The notes: generated from the letters alone by a model not told the origin. A DNA stretch of 64,000 nt from Cohnella xylanilytica (GCF_014212175.1 NZ_JACJVR010000015.1:33679-97678); one strand, 5' to 3'. Positions 1 to 9,167 are shown, counted from the first letter of the stretch. A program made the numbers and translations.

Positions 1-2
1 AC

Positions 3-2435
3 AACGGCGCGAACGCCGTCTGGACGACTTCCGCGACGGTCGAGGGTTCGGTCGAAGCCGGATATCCGGTCGACATCGCCGCTTCCGTGAGCAGCTCCGA
101 CTATGCGCACGCGCTGGTAGACGTGGAAGTGTACAAGGGCGAGACGAAGATTTACCAGCGTTACTTCGACGACCAATACTTTCAACCGAACAGTCCGAAG
201 TCCTACTCCGTCACCTGGAACGTCCCGGCGACTCAGGAGAGAGGCGTCTATACGGTCAAGGTCGGCGTGTTCCCGGCCGGCTGGAAGCCGGTCTGGAATT
301 CGTACTGGAACGCGAACGCGGCTACCTTCGAAGTGAACTGGGGCATCATTCCGGACATTACGGAAGTCAGCTCCGCGGATCTGGACTCGGTGGTTCCGGG
401 GCAGAAGCAGACGGTCCGCACGAGCTTGACCAGCTCCGAGACGCTCCCCGCCGCCGTTCGGCTGGAGCTTCTCGATTCGGCCGGCAACCGGGTCGCCGAG
501 CGGAATTACCCGGAGGAGAGCTTCGCGCAAGGCGTGGAGAAGGCGTACGAGCTGGAATGGACGCCGCCGGCCAACGCGGTTAACGGCGATTACAAGCTTC
601 GGGTGTCCGTGGCGAAGCCGGACGGAGTCCGCGTCTTCTATACGAATCCGGAAGCGGCGTCCTTCGAGCTTACGGGCGGCATCGATCTCAAGTACACGCT
701 GGACGCCTCCGTCGGGCAGGCCGAAGTCCGCGCCGGCGAGACGCTGAACGTGAACGCGAAGGTCGGCAGCACGGCTCCTTCCGTCGTGTCGATGAAGGTG
801 TCGATCGTCGACGAGCTGACGGGCGAGACGGTCCACAGCGATTGGCTGCCGGGCAAGACGGTCTCTCCGGGCGAGGAAGCGAGCCTGGAGATCGATTGGG
901 AACTGCCGAAGTGGATCCGGATGAACGAGACGAAGGTGCGCGCCGGCCTCGAGCCTCTCGAGAGATACGTGCTCGACGGCGATTACAAGGTGAACGTGGA
1001 GCTGTACAACGCCGACCGGACCTACCGCATTCTCGCGAAGGAAGGAGCCGCTTCCTTCAAGGTGACGTCTCCCGTCGACGCGCCCGCGCCGCAGCCGGCC
1101 GTGCCGCCGACGCTGCCGGACATCATGAAGCTCGGCGTGTTCGCGACGAATAACGACGAATATGGCGTCGACGGCTGGATGGAAGATACGGGCCTCCCAT
1201 GGAACTTCGCGTATCGTTACCTGAATGGCGGCGTCAACAACGAAGACGGCTGGACCGCCTGGGATCAATATAACGTAGGCGATTGGCGCGGCGCTTACGC
1301 GTACGACTACGCCAAGGACGCGACCGATCGCGGCTTCGTTCCGGTGTTCACGTTCTATCAGATGCTGCAGACGATCTCGGGCGACTGCCTGAACTGCACG
1401 AGCGAGGCGGAGGACGATCTCGTCACGCTGAACGATCCCTACGCGATGCGCGCTTATCTCGAGGAGTTCAAGCTGCTCATGCAGCTGCTCGGGACGGGCG
1501 AATATAACGGGCGAAAAGGAATCGGCAAAACCGCCGTCGTCCACGTCGATCCGGACTTGGCGGGCTACGCCCAGCAGGCGGTGCTCGACAACCGCAACTG
1601 CTTCGGGCTGTGCACCGGGCAAGGGAACGATCCCGCGCTGTTGAAGGCGGCCGTCGCCAGCACCCGGATGCCGGAGCTCGAGGACTTGCCGGACACGTAC
1701 CAAGGCTTCAACTGGGCGCTGCTTCGTCTTCGCGATCTGTACGCGCCGAACGTCATTATGGCTCCTCACGTCAACAGCTGGGGAACGATGCGCGACGTCG
1801 GCAAGGACCCGGATCCGGATCTGGACGTCGAAGGCCTCGGCAAGCTGGCGGGCGAATTCGCCGCCAAGAGCGGCACGAAGCTCGTGCCGGCCGGCATCAA
1901 GCCATATGATTTCATCTTCAACGACATCGACGACGACGACTCGGCCGCCGGGCGCGGCTACTGGCTGGACCGCACGAACTTGACGCTGCCGAACTTCCAC
2001 CGCTGGGAGCAATTCGTCAAGTCGGCTGTGAACCATTCGGGCAAGAAGGCCATGATCTGGCAGATCCCCGTCGGCAACCAAGTGTACCGGGCGATGAACA
2101 ACACGCCGGGCCACTATCAGGACAACAAGGTCGAGTACTTGTTCGGCCATATGGACGAACTGGTCGATTCCGGTATCGTCGGGTTGATGTTCGGTCACGG
2201 GCAGCCGGGCTCGACGTCGCACTACAACCGCATGGATGATAACGGGCCCGAGGATTCGTCGCCGGATTACTTCAACCCCGAGCCGATCACCAATTCCGAC
2301 GGCTGGGGCGACGGAAGTCTCCATACGAACGACAAGATGGCGGACTACACCGACGACGACGGCGGTTACCTCCGCATACAAGCGATGCAGTACTACCAGA
2401 ATCCGATTCCGGTCTCCAACCGCTTCGGCGACTGA
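3..2435 (+). CDS. Secreted Ig-repeat protein with C-terminal glycosidase-like domain (5' partial)
   Basis: The reading frame is open from the first complete codon at 3, so the true start lies before the window; a GTG at 87 is only an internal codon. The visible part is about 810 residues. The first 370 or so are three repeated beta-sandwich-like modules, each closing with a similar strand (ATFEV, ASFEL, ASFKV), as in Ig/CARDB-type spacers of surface glycosidases. After a Pro/Ala linker comes a domain of roughly 430 residues rich in Trp, Tyr, Asp and Gly (starting LGVFATNNDEYG), which looks like a TIM-barrel carbohydrate-active enzyme. I cannot name its glycoside hydrolase family and no catalytic pair is assigned. 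An extracellular role in polysaccharide binding or cleavage is inferred. Confidence 0.7.
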   Translation, partial: NGANAVWTTSATVEGSVEAGYPVDIAASVSSSDYAHALVDVEVYKGETKIYQRYFDDQYFQPNSPKSYSVTWNVPATQERGVYTVKVGVFPAGWKPVWNSYWNANAATFEVNWGIIPDITEVSSADLDSVVPGQKQTVRTSLTSSETLPAAVRLELLDSAGNRVAERNYPEESFAQGVEKAYELEWTPPANAVNGDYKLRVSVAKPDGVRVFYTNPEAASFELTGGIDLKYTLDASVGQAEVRAGETLNVNAKVGSTAPSVVSMKVSIVDELTGETVHSDWLPGKTVSPGEEASLEIDWELPKWIRMNETKVRAGLEPLERYVLDGDYKVNVELYNADRTYRILAKEGAASFKVTSPVDAPAPQPAVPPTLPDIMKLGVFATNNDEYGVDGWMEDTGLPWNFAYRYLNGGVNNEDGWTAWDQYNVGDWRGAYAYDYAKDATDRGFVPVFTFYQMLQTISGDCLNCTSEAEDDLVTLNDPYAMRAYLEEFKLLMQLLGTGEYNGRKGIGKTAVVHVDPDLAGYAQQAVLDNRNCFGLCTGQGNDPALLKAAVASTRMPELEDLPDTYQGFNWALLRLRDLYAPNVIMAPHVNSWGTMRDVGKDPDPDLDVEGLGKLAGEFAAKSGTKLVPAGIKPYDFIFNDIDDDDSAAGRGYWLDRTNLTLPNFHRWEQFVKSAVNHSGKKAMIWQIPVGNQVYRAMNNTPGHYQDNKVEYLFGHMDELVDSGIVGLMFGHGQPGSTSHYNRMDDNGPEDSSPDYFNPEPITNSDGWGDGSLHTNDKMADYTDDDGGYLRIQAMQYYQNPIPVSNRFGD

Positions 2436-2441
2436 CATGAC

Positions 2442-2484
2442 CAAGGCCGCGTTCCTCCGCAGCAAGCGGGGGGATGCGGCCTTG
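2442..2484 (+). terminator. Hairpin after the glycosidase-like gene
   Basis: Nine-base perfect arms (CAAGGCCGC / GCGGCCTTG) start seven bases after the stop codon. There is no T run behind the stem, so it may be a weak or Rho-independent-like terminator. Confidence 0.5.
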
Positions 2485-2490
2485 TCGCGT

Positions 2491-2622
2491 CGAAAGAGAG
2501 TAACCGGGTTACCCACATGGTGCGCAACTGCGGGAAAGCGTCGAAAGAGAGTAACCGGGTTACTCACATGGTGCGCAATTGCGGGAAAGTGCCGAAAGTG
2601 AGTAACCGGGTTACTCACATGG
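2491..2622. repeat. 51-bp tandem repeat with palindromic core
   Basis: Two full units and a partial third start at 2491, 2542 and 2593, a constant 51-bp period. Each contains the near-perfect palindrome GAGTAACCGGGTTACTC (first unit has one mismatch) followed in the full units by ACATGGTGCGCAA. The unit lies between the glycosidase-like gene and serS, which converge here. Spurious frames across it are not genes. Confidence 0.9.
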
Positions 2623-2646
2623 CCGGGCAGCCAAGCTTCGCGCGGC

Positions 2647-3972
2647 TCAAGCCTCCCGGACGGGCGGCTCCAGCTTCTCCAGCCCGTTCATGTAGGGGCG
2701 AAGCGCGGCGGGGATCGCGATCGAGCCGTCCGGCCGCTGATGGTTCTCGAGCAGCGGGATCAGGATTCGCGGCGACGCGACGGCCGTGTTGTTCAGCGTA
2801 TAGCAGTAGCGAAGCCGGCCTTCCGCGTCGCGGTAGCGGATGTTCGCGCGCCGGGCCTGGTAGTCGAGCAGCAGCGACGACGAATGCGTCTCCCCGTAAG
2901 CGCCGCGGCTCGGCATCCACGTCTCGATGTCGAACTGCTTGTAGGTTTTGACGCCCATGTCTCCGGCGCAGACGGCCACGACGCGGCAGGGCAGCTCGAG
3001 CAGCCGCAAGATCTCCTCCGCGTTCGCGGTAATCTCCTCGAGCATCCGCTCGCCGGCGGCCAGGTCGTTCTCGCACAGGACGACCTGTTCCACCTTCGCG
3101 AACTGGTGCACCCGATACAGCCCGCGAACGTCCCGGCCCGCCGAGCCGACCTCGTTGCGGAAGCAGAGCGAGGCGGCCGTCAGCCGGACGGGCAGCTCCT
3201 CCGCATCCATCGTCTCTCCGCCATGGTAAGCGACGAGCGGCACCTCGGCCGTTCCGACCAGCCACCGCTCTTCGTCCGCGATCCGGTACGTCTGGTCTTC
3301 GCCATGCGGGAAGAAGCCGGCTCCCACGAGCGTCTCTCTCGAAGCCATAAGCGGCACTTCCAGCGGCCGGAAACCCCGTCTCTCCAGCAGGTCCAGCGCC
3401 AGCTGCTGGACGGCCCGATGCAGCCGAACCCCCGCTCCGGTCAGATAATAATGCCGCGACCCCGCCGCCTTCACTCCCCGCGGAAGGTCCATGAGCCCGT
3501 GCAGCTCGCCGAGAGCGACGTGGTCCAGCGGCTCGAAGCCTTCGAACGCCGTCGGCTCCCCGGTCCGCCGGACCTCGACGTTGTCCCGGTCCGTCCGCCC
3601 GTCCGGCGTGTCGGGCGACACAAGGTTCGGCAGCCGCAGCATCGCGTCCCGGTACTCCCGCTCGGCCTTCTCCAGCTTCGCTTCGGCCTCTGCCAGCCGG
3701 GCTTGCAACGACTTGACCTGCAGCTTAAGCGATTCGGCGTCCCCGATGTTCCCCATGTCCTCGATGCCGTCGCCGTCCACCCGGCCGATCCGCCGTCCGA
3801 CCGCGCGCGACCATCGGTTGCGTTCCTCCCGCAGCCGCTCCGTCTCCCGCAGCAAGTCCCGCCGGGCCTGATCGAGCCCGAGCACTTCCGAGACCGAGAG
3901 GCCCGCTCCCCTCCGGTCCCAATTCTCCTGAATCCGTTCCGCGTTCTCCCTTACCCATCGAATGTCCAGCAT
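2647..3972 (-). CDS. serS: Seryl-tRNA synthetase
   Basis: This class II aminoacyl-tRNA synthetase charges tRNA-Ser (and tRNA-Sec where present) in the cytoplasm. The 441-residue protein has the N-terminal coiled-coil arm that grips tRNA (residues about 30-110, rich in heptad Leu/Glu/Arg) and a catalytic core with motif 2 (FRNEVGSAGRDVRGLYR) and motif 3 (ASPRILIPLLENHQ). The start ATG has an AAGGAG site eight bases upstream. Motif 3 is preceded by LNNTAVASPR rather than the common LNGSGLAVGR, which points to a divergent SerRS lineage, possibly a second copy. Expression is very likely controlled by the T-box leader immediately upstream. Confidence 0.96.
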   Translation of the reverse strand: MLDIRWVRENAERIQENWDRRGAGLSVSEVLGLDQARRDLLRETERLREERNRWSRAVGRRIGRVDGDGIEDMGNIGDAESLKLQVKSLQARLAEAEAKLEKAEREYRDAMLRLPNLVSPDTPDGRTDRDNVEVRRTGEPTAFEGFEPLDHVALGELHGLMDLPRGVKAAGSRHYYLTGAGVRLHRAVQQLALDLLERRGFRPLEVPLMASRETLVGAGFFPHGEDQTYRIADEERWLVGTAEVPLVAYHGGETMDAEELPVRLTAASLCFRNEVGSAGRDVRGLYRVHQFAKVEQVVLCENDLAAGERMLEEITANAEEILRLLELPCRVVAVCAGDMGVKTYKQFDIETWMPSRGAYGETHSSSLLLDYQARRANIRYRDAEGRLRYCYTLNNTAVASPRILIPLLENHQRPDGSIAIPAALRPYMNGLEKLEPPVREA

Positions 3973-4002
3973 GTCGCCGTGCTCCTTCCGCGAATAAAAT
4001 GC

Positions 4003-4040
4003 AAAGAAGCGCCCTCATCCCATGGGACGAGGAGCGCTTC
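4003..4040 (-). terminator. T-box attenuator terminator
   Basis: The arms GAAGCGCTCCTCGTCCC and GGATGAGGGCGCTTC (minus strand) form a long stem followed by TTT. It sits directly after the T-box sequence and before serS, as expected for the regulated terminator. Confidence 0.88.
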
Positions 4041-4231
4041 TACTCGCGGTGCCACCCAAATTGACCGAACGCATCCGAAGAGGTTCGATCCGCTTGAACT
4101 CCGCGATAACGGGCGGGCCGGTTAACTTAGGGAGACCGTGCGAGAGCCGGCGAGCCGGCCGCGCGAATCCCCTTGACGAGAACGCCTCCGAGTTGGATTC
4201 TCTTCATAGGCAGGATAGTCGATGTTCGGTT
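4003..4231 (-). promoter_or_regulatory. T-box riboswitch leader of serS
   Basis: On the minus strand the leader contains the T-box signature GGGTGGCACCGCG (complement of 4042-4056), which pairs with the acceptor end of uncharged tRNA. It is followed by a strong intrinsic terminator at 4006-4040. Uncharged tRNA-Ser should stabilise the antiterminator and raise serS transcription. The specifier codon could not be fixed by eye: serine codons (TCT, TCC) occur around 4127-4133 in the stem I part. Confidence 0.93.
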
Positions 4232-4237
4232 GAGAGC

Positions 4238-4266
4238 AGTATAGCGGAAAAAGCGAACCGGCGCAA
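4238..4266 (-). promoter_or_regulatory. Sigma-A promoter of the T-box/serS transcript
   Basis: On the minus strand TTGCGC (-35) and TATACT (-10) are separated by 17 bases. The transcript would begin near 4231 and include the whole T-box leader. Confidence 0.75.
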
Positions 4267-4294
4267 GACGGCGATGGAACCGGCAGGCGCGCCG

Positions 4295-4786
4295 TTACCT
4301 GCGCTTCTTCCCCGACGTCCGGCGCGAAGCCGAGCGGCCCGTTCGCGACCCGCGCCGCGAGCCGCTCCCGGAACGCCGCCGGCGCCGGCGCGGGCGAGAA
4401 TCCGCTCCGGAGGATTCGTCCGACGACGCGGTGCCCGCCTTGCCCTTGCCCACGAACAGCTTGAGCAGCGGAGCCATCTGCTGCACCGTAACCATGAACT
4501 TCTGAACCTTGCCCAGATTGTTCAGAAGCCCGTCGATGCCGCCCATCCGGTCGATCATGCCCTTGAGATCGTTCAGGTTGACGAGCGAGGCGAGACCGGT
4601 CTTGGGAGCGGGAGCGGCAGCCGGCTGGGCGGGGGCGGGAGGAAGCACCTGCACTTGCGGAGCGTAGGGTGCCGGAGGGCCGCCGAAGAACGAACCGCCC
4701 CCGAGACCCGGATAACCTCCCGATTGGGCAGGGCCCCCGAAGCCGGACGTCCAGCCTTGCGGCCCGATTTGCTCGTTTTCGTCCAT
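4295..4786 (-). CDS. Small Pro/Gly-rich protein with basic C-terminus (YqfQ-like)
   Basis: The 163-residue protein has a Gly/Pro/Ala-rich N-terminal third, a central hydrophobic helical part (residues about 62-115, GLASLVNLNDLKGMIDRMGG onwards) and a C-terminal tail made almost only of Arg, Ser, Gly and Lys. This plan resembles YqfQ/VrrA-type small proteins of sporulating Firmicutes, from memory; the function there is unclear, perhaps spore-associated. An AAAGGAG site precedes the ATG by eight to nine bases. The basic tail could bind nucleic acid or a polyanionic surface, which is only a guess. Confidence 0.7.
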   Translation of the reverse strand: MDENEQIGPQGWTSGFGGPAQSGGYPGLGGGSFFGGPPAPYAPQVQVLPPAPAQPAAAPAPKTGLASLVNLNDLKGMIDRMGGIDGLLNNLGKVQKFMVTVQQMAPLLKLFVGKGKAGTASSDESSGADSRPRRRRRRSGSGSRRGSRTGRSASRRTSGKKRR

Positions 4787-4988
4787 GGGTGTATATCACT
4801 CCTTTCGGATAGCGGTAAGTTCGGTGAAGGGCGCTGCCCGGAACGCGGGGAGGCTCCGGGCGCGCCGTTACGCTTGATACAGGATATGTGCGGAGGGGCG
4901 AAGTTGCATGGACGAATGCCCGCCCAGCCGGGAAGGCGCGGGCCGTCCTCCTCTCATTTATTCCTGTGAAGCGTGAATACGGTGAAGT

Positions 4989-5017
4989 TTGAAGTTTTTG
5001 ACGAAACGAAGTACAAT
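4989..5017 (+). promoter_or_regulatory. Promoter of yerC
   Basis: TTGAAG (-35) and TACAAT (-10) are spaced by 17 bases, about 53 bases before the yerC start codon. Confidence 0.55.
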
Positions 5018-5070
5018 AGCCTTAATCATACAACGGGCGTCCCCGTCGCGGACCGAGGTGGAATCTATCC

Positions 5071-5391
5071 ATGCAATTGAAGAAGTTGAACGACAAATCG
5101 ATAGACCAATTGTTCGAAGCGATCCTGACCTTGAAGGATGTCGAGGAGTGCTACATCTTCTTCGACGACCTGTGTACCGTGAACGAGATCCAATCGCTGT
5201 CGCAGCGGCTCGAGGTCGCGCGCATGCTGGGCAAGGGGAACACGTACAACCAGATCGAATCCGAGACGGGAGCGAGCACGGCGACGATCTCCCGGGTGAA
5301 GCGCTGCCTGAATTACGGCAACGACGGATACAAGATGACGCTGGAGCGGCTCGGAAGATTCGGCAACGAGACCGGGGAAGCGGGCAAGTAG
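5071..5391 (+). CDS. yerC: YerC/YecD family TrpR-like regulator
   Basis: This 106-residue all-helical protein belongs to the TrpR-like YerC/YecD family: the first half carries LYFL-type helices (FEAILTLKDVEECYIFFDDLCT) and the second a helix-turn-helix (NTYNQIESETGASTATISRVKRCL). It probably binds DNA as a dimer; the physiological target in this group is not firmly established. The ATG is preceded by an AGGTGG site. It is transcribed alone from its own promoter and followed by a hairpin at 5426-5447. Confidence 0.93.
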   Translation: MQLKKLNDKSIDQLFEAILTLKDVEECYIFFDDLCTVNEIQSLSQRLEVARMLGKGNTYNQIESETGASTATISRVKRCLNYGNDGYKMTLERLGRFGNETGEAGK

Positions 5392-5425
5392 AATCGGATC
5401 GGCGATCCCTCATAGAGTTCGAGCG

Positions 5426-5447
5426 CAGCCCCGGATATCCGGGGCTG
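5426..5447 (+). terminator. Hairpin after yerC
   Basis: A perfect palindrome with arms CAGCCCCGGAT / ATCCGGGGCTG lies 35 bases past the yerC stop. There is no clear T tract, so termination strength is uncertain. Confidence 0.5.
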
Positions 5448-5606
5448 TCGGCGTTGCGGGCGGAGCTTGGAGGCGACCCCGAGGCGAGGCGATCCCGAGG
5501 CGATCCCGGCCATTCGCCGCCGCCGATGCCGCCGCTTCTGCCGATGCCGCCGGCGACGCCAGCCTTCCTTCGACGCGGGCTGCCCAATTCGGCCGGCTTT
5601 TTCAAC

Positions 5607-5636
5607 TTGCCCGTTTTCCTGTTATTAGGTTATTCT
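5607..5636 (+). promoter_or_regulatory. Candidate promoter of the YesM/YesN pair
   Basis: TTGCCC at 5607-5612 and TATTCT at 5631-5636 are 18 bases apart in a locally AT-rich stretch before the kinase gene. Confidence 0.4.
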
Positions 5637-5678
5637 AGGTTTAAATTCTTATTTCGACATGGCTCTGGAGGGAATCCG

Positions 5679-7514
5679 ATGCGAGTCTGGCAGTCGGTGC
5701 GGTTCCGCATCGTGTTCGGTTTCTTCCTGATCATCGCTCCGCTCGTTCTCTTCCTGATCTACAACAATCTGTACGCCACGCGGATCGTCCGGGAGCAGAT
5801 CTCCGTCCATTACAGCAACCTGATGAACGCGCAGGTCGCCGCGAACGACGAGATACTGAGCAGCACGTCGGAGTTCCTCGTCCAGCTCGGGACCGTCAAC
5901 GACTCGGAGGTGCTGTCGCTCAAGACGCTTCCGGTGGACGACGCCGACTATACGCTGGCGAAGGTCCGGCTGAACAACCGCTTCATCCTGGACCTCAGCT
6001 ATTACAAGATGGTAGACACGTTCTTCGTGTATATGGAGAAGGACGGGAACCCTCTGTTCGCCACCCAGAACGGCTCCAAGTCTCCCGAATTGGACACTAT
6101 GCTGAGAGAGTACAGCCAGAACATCGCCCGGCACGGCGCGCCCGAAGACGACAAGTGGCGGATCGTCACGCTGCCCGGAGACGACCATTACCTGATCAAG
6201 GCCCAGGACATCGATCTCGGCATGTACGCCGGCGCTCTCGTCGAAGTCGACGCCTTGGATAAAGCGCTTACGAAGTTCGACGTCGGCCCGGACGGAGCCG
6301 TCTATATCATGGACGGGAAGGGCGGCCTGCTCACCTCCGGACCGGTCCCGGCCAGCCAGGACGCGGAATTCCGTCAGGCCGTCCTGGAGATGAAGGAGCC
6401 TGTCGACACCATCCCGTACAAGGGCAAGAAGTATCTCGTCCTGTCGCAGCCGTCCCAATACTCCGACGTCCGCTACGTGATCGTGACGACGGAGCCGTAT
6501 ATTTTGAAGAACCTGCCGTTCTTCCAGAAGATGCTCTACTACTGGATTCCGCTTATCTCGGTGCTGGTCGTGACCGGCTACGTGCTGTTCCTGCAGCGCT
6601 TCATGTTCGGTCCGCTCGTCCGGTTGATCCGCGGGATGCGCCGGCTCGGGCTCGGCCGGTTCGACGTGAGGCTGCCCGCCCAGACCGACGGCAGCGAATT
6701 CTCGATCATGGCGACGACGTTCAACCAGATGGCCGAGCAGATCGAGAAGCTGAAGATCGACGTGTACGAGGAGCAGCTGCGGGTCCAGAGGGCGGAATAC
6801 AAGCATCTGCAGGTGCAGATCAACCCGCACTTCTATACGAATACGCTCAACATTATTTATAACCTGGCGGCGCTCAAGGATTTCAAGTCGGTGCAGAAGC
6901 TGTCCCTTCACCTGGCCGATTACTTCCGCTTCCTCATGCACAGCCACCGGTCGGTCGTCCGGCTCGAGAACGAGCTTCGGCATATCGAGCACTACCTGGA
7001 GATCCAGAAGCTCAGGTACGTCGACAAGCTCGATTACGAGATTCGCGTGCCGCCGAAGCACCAGGCTTGCGAGATTCCGCCGCTTCTGCTGCAGCCCTTC
7101 GTGGAGAACGCCATCCTTCACGGGTTCAACCAGCGGGAGCAGGACGGCACGCCGTTCGTCGTGCGGATCTCTTCGGCGGACGATCCGGAGAGCCCGGACC
7201 GCATCGTCCGAGTGACCATTCAAGACAACGGCCCGGGCTTCCCGGAGACGATGCTGGAGGAGCTGCGCAGCGGCTCGTACATGGACGGCTCCGGCGAGCA
7301 GCACCTCGGCATCTGGAACATTCTGCACCGGTTCAAGATGCTGTACGGGGACGAAGGCGGCATCGCCTTCCGCAACGGACCGGATGGAGGGGCGATCGTC
7401 GAGGCGAGGCTGCCGTTCGCCCGGTCCGCCGTGCTGGACGATCCTCTGTCGCCGGAGGGGGAAGAACCCGATATGGAGGATGAATTCGATGCTTACGATG
7501 TTGGTAGTCGATGA
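5679..7514 (+). CDS. YesM-type sensor histidine kinase
   Basis: The 611-residue membrane kinase senses an extracellular signal, usually sugar-related in this family, and phosphorylates its AraC-type regulator. There is a membrane helix near residues 11-30, an extracellular sensor domain to about 285, and a second helix (WIPLISVLVVTGYVLFL). A HAMP linker, the His_kinase domain with phospho-acceptor His384 in QINPHFYTN, and an ATPase domain with the N box and DNGPGFP (near 518) follow. The ATG at 5679 has GGAGGG six bases upstream; the frame is open further upstream but that part is GC-rich intergenic sequence without a better site. Its last 26 bases overlap the response regulator gene. Confidence 0.95.
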   Translation: MRVWQSVRFRIVFGFFLIIAPLVLFLIYNNLYATRIVREQISVHYSNLMNAQVAANDEILSSTSEFLVQLGTVNDSEVLSLKTLPVDDADYTLAKVRLNNRFILDLSYYKMVDTFFVYMEKDGNPLFATQNGSKSPELDTMLREYSQNIARHGAPEDDKWRIVTLPGDDHYLIKAQDIDLGMYAGALVEVDALDKALTKFDVGPDGAVYIMDGKGGLLTSGPVPASQDAEFRQAVLEMKEPVDTIPYKGKKYLVLSQPSQYSDVRYVIVTTEPYILKNLPFFQKMLYYWIPLISVLVVTGYVLFLQRFMFGPLVRLIRGMRRLGLGRFDVRLPAQTDGSEFSIMATTFNQMAEQIEKLKIDVYEEQLRVQRAEYKHLQVQINPHFYTNTLNIIYNLAALKDFKSVQKLSLHLADYFRFLMHSHRSVVRLENELRHIEHYLEIQKLRYVDKLDYEIRVPPKHQACEIPPLLLQPFVENAILHGFNQREQDGTPFVVRISSADDPESPDRIVRVTIQDNGPGFPETMLEELRSGSYMDGSGEQHLGIWNILHRFKMLYGDEGGIAFRNGPDGGAIVEARLPFARSAVLDDPLSPEGEEPDMEDEFDAYDVGSR

Positions 7515-9123
7515 CGAGATCTACGCGCTCAAGGGGATTACCCAGGGCATCGATTGGAGCGACCTGCCGTTCGCTTCGATCCTGGAGGCCGACAACGTCA
7601 AGACCGCCATGAAGCTGATGGAAGCGCAGACCGTCGACCTCGTCATCTCCGACATCGAGATGCCGGGCGCGAACGGGATGGAGCTGCTGCGCTGGATTCA
7701 CGCGAAGTTCCCGGGGGCGCTGGTCGTGTTCCTGACCGGCCACGCCCGGTTCGAATACGCCCGCGAAGCGCTGCAGCTCGGCTGCTTCGACTACGCGCTG
7801 AAGCCGATCGACCATGACGCCCTGAAGGGAATCGTCGTCCGCGCCGTCAAGGAGATCCAGAACCGGAAGAACCGGCAGGCGTTCGAGGAGACGCTCGAGG
7901 TGTACCGCCGCCAGTGGACGAACCAGCTTCCGATTCTGGTCGAGCGGTTCTGGCAGGACCTGCTGGCGGAGCGCGTGTCGCTCGAGCCCGGCCGGCTCGG
8001 CCGCGAGTTCGAGCAGTACGGCATTCCGCTGCGGGCGGGCGACCGCGTGCTTCCGGTGCTGCTGAGCATCGAGGAGTGGAGCGTCGAGATGAACGCCCGC
8101 GACGAGAGCATCATGGAATACGCGGTGCGCAAGGCGGCGGCGGAGACGATCGTCGGGGAGCTGCCCGGCGCCGTGTTCCAGGACCGCTCCGACCTGAATC
8201 TGGCGCTGCTGTACTTGCCGGACGGGGAGGAGGCGGACCGAGAGGAATTGATGGCCCGGTGCCGCCGGTACGTGGCCGCCTGCCAGGACTACTTCCACTG
8301 CCGGATCTCGTGCTACGTCGGCGGGCCGACCGCGATCGGCGAGCTGGCTGCGGCGATCGAACGCCTCGTACAGGCGGAGAGGTCGAACGTCTCGGCGCCG
8401 CAGTCGGTCATCGACGGGACCGCCGCCGGCGAAGCGGGAGGAAGCCTCGGCTCCGGCTCCGGCCCGGGAGCTGGGGCGGGAGCGCTGCCCTCGTTCGCGG
8501 ACTGGAGCCTCCTGCTCGACGCGGGGCAGCACGAGGAGCTGCTGCGGCAGCTGGAGGAGACCGCAAAGCGGCTCCAGGACGAGAAGACGAGCCGCGAGAC
8601 GCTCGAGCTGCTCTATCACGGGTTTCTTCATCTGATTTTCCAATCGGCGCACCGCCGGGGGCTGTCCGTCTACGAGACGCTGACCGTGCAGGAGATCGGC
8701 GATCCCCAGTCGCTTCGCACGCCGCAGCAGCTGCTCCAATGGGCCGCCCGGCTCGTAGACAAGGCCGCCCAGGCGTTCCACGACAAGCATAAGGACACGT
8801 CGGCGATCATCGCCAAGATCAACGCGTACATTCAGGACAATCTGCACCGGGAGCTCAGCCGCGACGACATCGCGGGCGAGGTGTACCGCAACCCGGCCTA
8901 CCTGTCCCGCCTGTTCCGCAAGGAGACCGGGCTGTCGCTGTCCGAGTACATCGCGCACCAGCGCATCGAGCGGGCGAAGAAGCTGCTCGTGGAGACGAAC
9001 GACAAGATCAGCCACATCGCGGAGGGGCTCGGCTACCTGCACTTCTCCTACTTCGCGAAGCTGTTCAAGAAGCTGACGGGACTGACGCCCCAGGATTACC
9101 GGAAGAAGCACCAGGCGATGTGA
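7489..9123 (+). CDS. YesN-type response regulator, AraC family
   Basis: This 544-residue regulator is the partner of the kinase encoded just upstream and is translationally coupled to it (26-bp overlap, GGAGG nine bases before the ATG). Residues 1-125 are a receiver domain with phospho-acceptor Asp55 in ISDIEMPG and the switch Lys in LKPID. A long middle region of unknown fold contains a Gly/Ser-rich linker (GSGSGPGAGAGA). The C-terminus from about residue 437 is a double helix-turn-helix AraC DNA-binding domain ending GLTPQDYRKKH. It likely activates a carbohydrate uptake operon; the ABC importer at 11528-15230 is a plausible but unproven target. Confidence 0.95.
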   Translation: MLTMLVVDDEIYALKGITQGIDWSDLPFASILEADNVKTAMKLMEAQTVDLVISDIEMPGANGMELLRWIHAKFPGALVVFLTGHARFEYAREALQLGCFDYALKPIDHDALKGIVVRAVKEIQNRKNRQAFEETLEVYRRQWTNQLPILVERFWQDLLAERVSLEPGRLGREFEQYGIPLRAGDRVLPVLLSIEEWSVEMNARDESIMEYAVRKAAAETIVGELPGAVFQDRSDLNLALLYLPDGEEADREELMARCRRYVAACQDYFHCRISCYVGGPTAIGELAAAIERLVQAERSNVSAPQSVIDGTAAGEAGGSLGSGSGPGAGAGALPSFADWSLLLDAGQHEELLRQLEETAKRLQDEKTSRETLELLYHGFLHLIFQSAHRRGLSVYETLTVQEIGDPQSLRTPQQLLQWAARLVDKAAQAFHDKHKDTSAIIAKINAYIQDNLHRELSRDDIAGEVYRNPAYLSRLFRKETGLSLSEYIAHQRIERAKKLLVETNDKISHIAEGLGYLHFSYFAKLFKKLTGLTPQDYRKKHQAM

Positions 9124-9167
9124 GGCGGGCGAGAATCGAATACGGTCGGCCAAAAGGAGATTGAGAA

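Noticed and set aside
2491..2622. CRISPR-like array
   Set aside because: The units are contiguous with no variable spacers and there are no cas genes.
2740..4125. Long plus-strand frame opposite serS
   Set aside because: It is the antisense of a well-conserved synthetase, is compositionally odd (Arg/Gln/Leu-rich) and has no binding site.
5649..9153. Long minus-strand frames opposite the kinase and the response regulator
   Set aside because: High-GC shadow frames of the YesM/YesN genes; no family resemblance.
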